Below the pieces are notes generated by a model that saw nothing but the letters and a program-made list of their open reading frames with translations, had not been told where the DNA came from and made no database searches. Of a DNA stretch of 64,000 nt, positions 61,301-64,000 are shown piece by piece. The stretch comes from Volvox africanus. Lineage: Eukaryota > Chlorophyta > Chlorophyceae > Chlamydomonadales > Volvocaceae. The first letter of the stretch is position 1. Every line of letters begins with the position of its first letter. The stretch lies in NCBI GenBank assembly GCA_030268105.1, contig BSDZ01000019.1, forward strand, positions 2,210,001 through 2,274,000, in the 5' to 3' direction. A program made the translations under genes and the position numbers.

Positions 61301-63193
61301 GTCGCAATCACCATCTGCCGCAAAACCGTCTCCCCTCTCCTGTCATCTCTCTTCAGACCACTACCACTATCACCTCATTCTCCCCTGATCCCCGGGTTTT
61401 ATGATGGGTTTCAGTTTCAGCAATCCTCGTCCACACCTGCTTGGACCGCACAACGAAGTCCTGTCGGCCCACTAACAGGATGCGGTCGGGGTCCATCATG
61501 TGAAGCACCGGGACATCTGTGGGGCGGTGCCGGTGAGTACGCGGGGGGTGTAGGAGGACAGGTCGGACGCCGTCACATGGATATGGTTTGGAAGGGAGGA
61601 GTCAGAGGGAATCGCTCCTGGCACGGCATTCGCAGAACGGGGTAGGGCGGGAAAGACAAATAAACGAGGGGGGTGAGGAGGGGTTTTACACGAGGGGCGC
61701 GGCTGGGCTGGGTATTTGGCTAGGGAGCAGGCACAGGTCAGGCGGGCTCATCTTGCCCCTCTCTTTCCCAGCTTCCGCCCTCTCCTCAACCTAGCCCCTC
61801 ATTCCGCCACTGCGGACCCTCCACCTCCCACACACCGGCTATGCCTCCGAAAGCCCCAGGCGGCCGCAGGTGTGGGTCTCCTCCGCCTCCTCCTCCCGTC
61901 TCCCGGTCATTGAACACGTGCAACAAGTCCCCTGTGTATCGGTCCAGTGCGAACACGCGGGTGTGCCGCTCCCCCGTGATGATGGAGCCGTCGTCCGTCA
62001 GGGAGGGCGACGTTTCCACGAGCTCGGGGAGGCTGATGGGCAGACGCTGGGGTGCCGGGTTTGGGTTTGGGGGGGGTGGAGAGTTGGGTTGGGGTCAACG
62101 GGATCAAGAGTTGGGTGAACTGGCTCGGGTGGGGCGGGCAGGATTGGGTGTTGGAGGAGGGGGTATAATGCAGCGGAACGACGACGGCTCAGCAGGGGCT
62201 TAACAATCGACCAACTTCCAGAGCGGGCAACTGGCAGATGCCGTAGTTGGCAGGGGCTCGATGAACGATAGGTTGGCAGCTCCAGGAACGCAGGAGGCGG
62301 AGGACCTCACACCTGGCGGTGGCGGTAAGACCGGTACATTTACACGCTCACGCCAGCAACTCGAGTGGTGGGAATCTGTTCCTGGCAAAGCTCCCCGCAC
62401 ATCGTAGGCCGCCGTTGAAGTCAATGACAGACACGCACCCGCACACCCGCACCCGCACACCCGCACCCGCTAACCTCCAGAATAGGGTCTGCCGCAGCTG
62501 CGCTGTCAGACGCCGTCTCCGCCAAAAGTGTGCTGTTGTACAGGTACAGGCCGCCGTCCACCCCGGACAACATGTGCAGTCCCCGGGGCATAGCCTCGCC
62601 CTGGCTGACTCGCACTAACGGGTTGCCCGTGTTGTATTCCCACAAAACCTCCCCGCTTTCGGACCGCACCGCAACCACATCGCCTCCCAACAGGGCCACC
62701 AGCAGCAGGGAGTCAAGGCTGGGACAGGGCGGGGCGGGGCAGGAGAAAGCGGTGGGCACGGAAGATGGCGGAACATGGATGCATTTGGAGGCTGCCGAAC
62801 TGCAAGCTGTATTGCATTTCGATAATATAAATCGTAGGCCTTGGAGTTCATAAAAATAATTCAGGGCACCAATCAGCATGTATCCGAGAAGGAAGGGTTA
62901 GGTAACAGAGGAGGTACGGAAAGGGGGACGGATTGGGCCTGAAGTGCAGCTACATTTCTTTCGTTGAGGTTAAGGCAAAGGCCCCCACTCAGACTATGCA
63001 TGTCATCACACTACCCAACGTACCTGTGAGGAGGCCCGGGCCGGTACTCAGCGATGGACCTGCTCTTTGATGTCAAGTTAGCATTTCCAACGCGTGTATG
63101 ATACAATAAGCAAAACATGATCAATAATATGAAAAAAATATCTCGACCTTCTGACCAACGCCGTCTTATTTCCCCGACGACCCGTTGATGCAT
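50856..63193 (-). CDS. IRE1: IRE1 unfolded-protein sensor kinase/RNase with C-terminal CCCH fingers
   Basis: Model of 20 exons, all phases consistent, 1497 residues. Exons: 63024-63193, 62475-62718, 61836-62046, 61437-61516, 61103-61223, 60774-60820, 60226-60549, 59058-59924, 58588-58798, 58051-58129, 57234-57389, 56783-56875, 55994-56123, 55181-55388, 54633-54861, 54100-54209, 53437-53636, 53115-53279, 52048-52317, 50856-51434. Residues 19-31 are a hydrophobic signal segment. The luminal sensor follows, with [17 protein letters not shown] and [14 protein letters not shown] membrane span is at about 537-558. The kinase begins near 763, with GYGSAG at 769-774, Lys790, HRDLKPHN with Asp892, DMG in place of DFG at 920-922, and APE at 948-950. 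The KEN ribonuclease follows at about 1050-1205, with [20 protein letters not shown]1 in the ER membrane senses misfolded protein and cuts a bZIP-factor mRNA. The last two exons add a Gln run and two CCCH fingers. The exon 12 donor (GTCTGT) and the exon 6 to 8 borders are the least certain. Confidence 0.9.
51864..51907. repeat. (GGTGGAA)n minisatellite
   Basis: About six tandem units in the intron between IRE1 exons 19 and 20. Confidence 0.85.
52934..53052. repeat. C-rich CCCCCTCCCCGTT tract
   Basis: Irregular cytosine-rich repeat in the IRE1 intron between exons 18 and 19. On the minus strand it is an open Gly/Arg-rich frame, which is why the KEN exon seems to run on. Confidence 0.8.
53115..54209 (-). 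other. KEN ribonuclease exons of IRE1
   Basis: Exons 16-18. Exon 16 carries [20 protein letters not shown], the helix linking kinase to KEN. An Ala/Ser spacer then leads to [16 protein letters not shown] and [11 protein letters not shown], where the Asn, Lys and His aligned with the human catalytic N906, K907 and H910 are kept. Exon 18 ends the fold with [15 protein letters not shown] and LQQYWGD. Confidence 0.88.
53741..53820. repeat. GGTGGTTATGGTTATGGT minisatellite
   Basis: About four imperfect units in the IRE1 intron between exons 16 and 17. Confidence 0.85.
54260..54445. repeat. GGGA-rich tract
   Basis: Irregular GGGAGGGAGATAGA repeats in the IRE1 intron between exons 15 and 16. It is polypurine on the plus strand. 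Confidence 0.8.
56133..56245. repeat. (GTGTAT)n microsatellite beside IRE1 exon 13
   Basis: Roughly 16 units of GTGTAT with GT ends. On the minus strand the (ATACAC)n run ends about ten bases before the exon 13 boundary, so it forms the 3' end of intron 12. Confidence 0.9.
57005..57228. repeat. CTCCCGTCCTCCCCTC minisatellite
   Basis: About 220 bases of CCTCCCGTCCTCCCCT units directly beyond the 3' end of IRE1 exon 11, within intron 11. All six frames are open here, which produces false proteins. Confidence 0.9.
57576..57716. other. AT-rich island in IRE1 intron 10
   Basis: About 140 bases of almost pure A/T within an otherwise GC-rich intron. It has no coding content and its origin is unknown. 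Organellar DNA or a transposon remnant are possibilities. Confidence 0.6.
58261..58304. repeat. (ACAG)11 microsatellite
   Basis: Eleven tandem ACAG units in the IRE1 intron between exons 9 and 10. Confidence 0.95.
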
Positions 63194-64000
63194 GGTTGTT
63201 CCGCAAGACAAGACCTAGAAAGGGTCAATTTAACACGCCTTGGCGTAGTTTCAAAAATTAACTGGGAATGTGTGATGCGTGAGCTGACTAAATCCCGTCG
63301 GTAGACGTCAATTGTCTTGAACATTGGATAGGAGCTGGGCATATAACCTCTCTGGATAGGTAAATGCAATCATCACCATCATTCTTGCGCTACATGTAGT
63401 ACATGATAAGTTTTGTTGTCATGCTTGAGGAGTCCATCCATGCAGCAAGGCTTGCCCATAACCGAAGCAGCTCGTCGTACTTCGTATCCTGAGCATCCGA
63501 AAGGTTTCTTACGCAAGGGAATAGTTCAGAAAACTTCAGAAAATACATGTTATTCATGTGATGAGTTATTGCAAGGTCAAGCGTTCTGGCAATGCTAAAC
63601 TGTGTATCTATCGTACGGGGGTGACAATCGAGAAGGCTCTTGGGCATTAACAGCATAGAATTTGATTAACAGGTTTGCGGCAGCAAAGATCCAAGTACTT
63701 TTGGCCCGATCCGATAGGCATGGGAAGTGGTTTGTGTGAGACAGCGGGTTAGAATGCGAACGTGCGCTTTATTTACGTTTCCCAGTTCAAAGCGCAGAAT
63801 GTGTTCCAAGTTATTTTCTCTAGGACCAGTGTCACACAATCCCTTGCAACATAATACGTCTAGACGTCTGACCCACACAGGCCCATACCCTATACCGTTC
63901 TAATGCACACTTCAAATCTCGGCAGAGCATGCTGCTATCCTTACCTTACAGTAAGGCCAGACTTAAGCAACGACTATTTCATCCGGCGTTTCAAGTCAAT
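63194..64000. other. Upstream region of IRE1, no gene recognised
   Basis: Should hold the IRE1 promoter. An 88-codon minus-strand frame (63390-63656, ATG start) has no recognisable domain and no clear splice to IRE1. No promoter element was identified with confidence. Confidence 0.4.

Noticed and set aside
62200..62466. Open frame between IRE1 exons 2 and 3
   Set aside because: Exons 2 and 3 join in phase and give [18 protein letters not shown], which fits the luminal family. The frame lacks its own support.

Overview
The window looks like nuclear DNA of a volvocine green alga (Chlamydomonas/Volvox group). The genes are very intron-dense, and all splice sites I used are GT...AG, mostly GTGAG or GTG donors and CAG acceptors. 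A TGTAA polyadenylation signal follows at least one gene. The proteins carry long Ala, Gly, Ser and Gln low-complexity inserts, the introns are full of microsatellites, and there is a Ty3/Gypsy chromovirus. Genus and species cannot be fixed from the sequence alone. All exon models were built by eye from reading frame, splice consensus, phase continuity and known protein families. None is supported by transcripts.

Layout. (1) 1-3413: one short two-exon orphan gene (+, 924-2566) with nothing else recognisable around it. (2) 3414-10569: a complete LTR retrotransposon on the minus strand. It has 415-bp LTRs that I read as identical and a 5-bp target duplication. Its gag has a zinc knuckle, an in-frame UAG follows gag, and pol encodes protease, reverse transcriptase, RNase H, integrase and a C-terminal chromodomain. 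A 1-nt frame slip lies at an A7 run near the start of RT. (3) 10570-14410: about 3.8 kb with no gene I can support. (4) 14411-27753 (-): a 21-exon gene for a 1519-residue TKL/Raf-like protein kinase with a long N-terminal region that resembles GAF sensor modules. (5) 27754-30591: intergenic space shared by two divergent genes, containing one perfect 16-bp hairpin. (6) 30592-48000 (+): a 28-exon gene for a 2289-residue SHPRH-type SNF2 ATPase, with a PHD finger inserted in the ATPase core and a RING finger between the two helicase lobes. (7) 48001-50855: intergenic, with a short interstitial TTTAGGG tract. (8) 50856-63193 (-): a 20-exon gene for a 1497-residue IRE1. It has a signal anchor, a luminal sensor, one membrane span, a kinase and a KEN ribonuclease, then in phase an extra C-terminal tail with two CCCH zinc fingers. 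(9) 63194-64000: unassigned.

The three large genes do not form a pathway. IRE1 is the endoplasmic-reticulum unfolded-protein sensor, SHPRH works in DNA-damage tolerance through PCNA ubiquitination, and the TKL kinase belongs to a large, poorly characterised algal family. The observation most worth following is the join of the IRE1 ribonuclease to tandem CCCH zinc fingers. The retrotransposon's gag-UAG-pol layout and its extra segment ahead of the protease come second.
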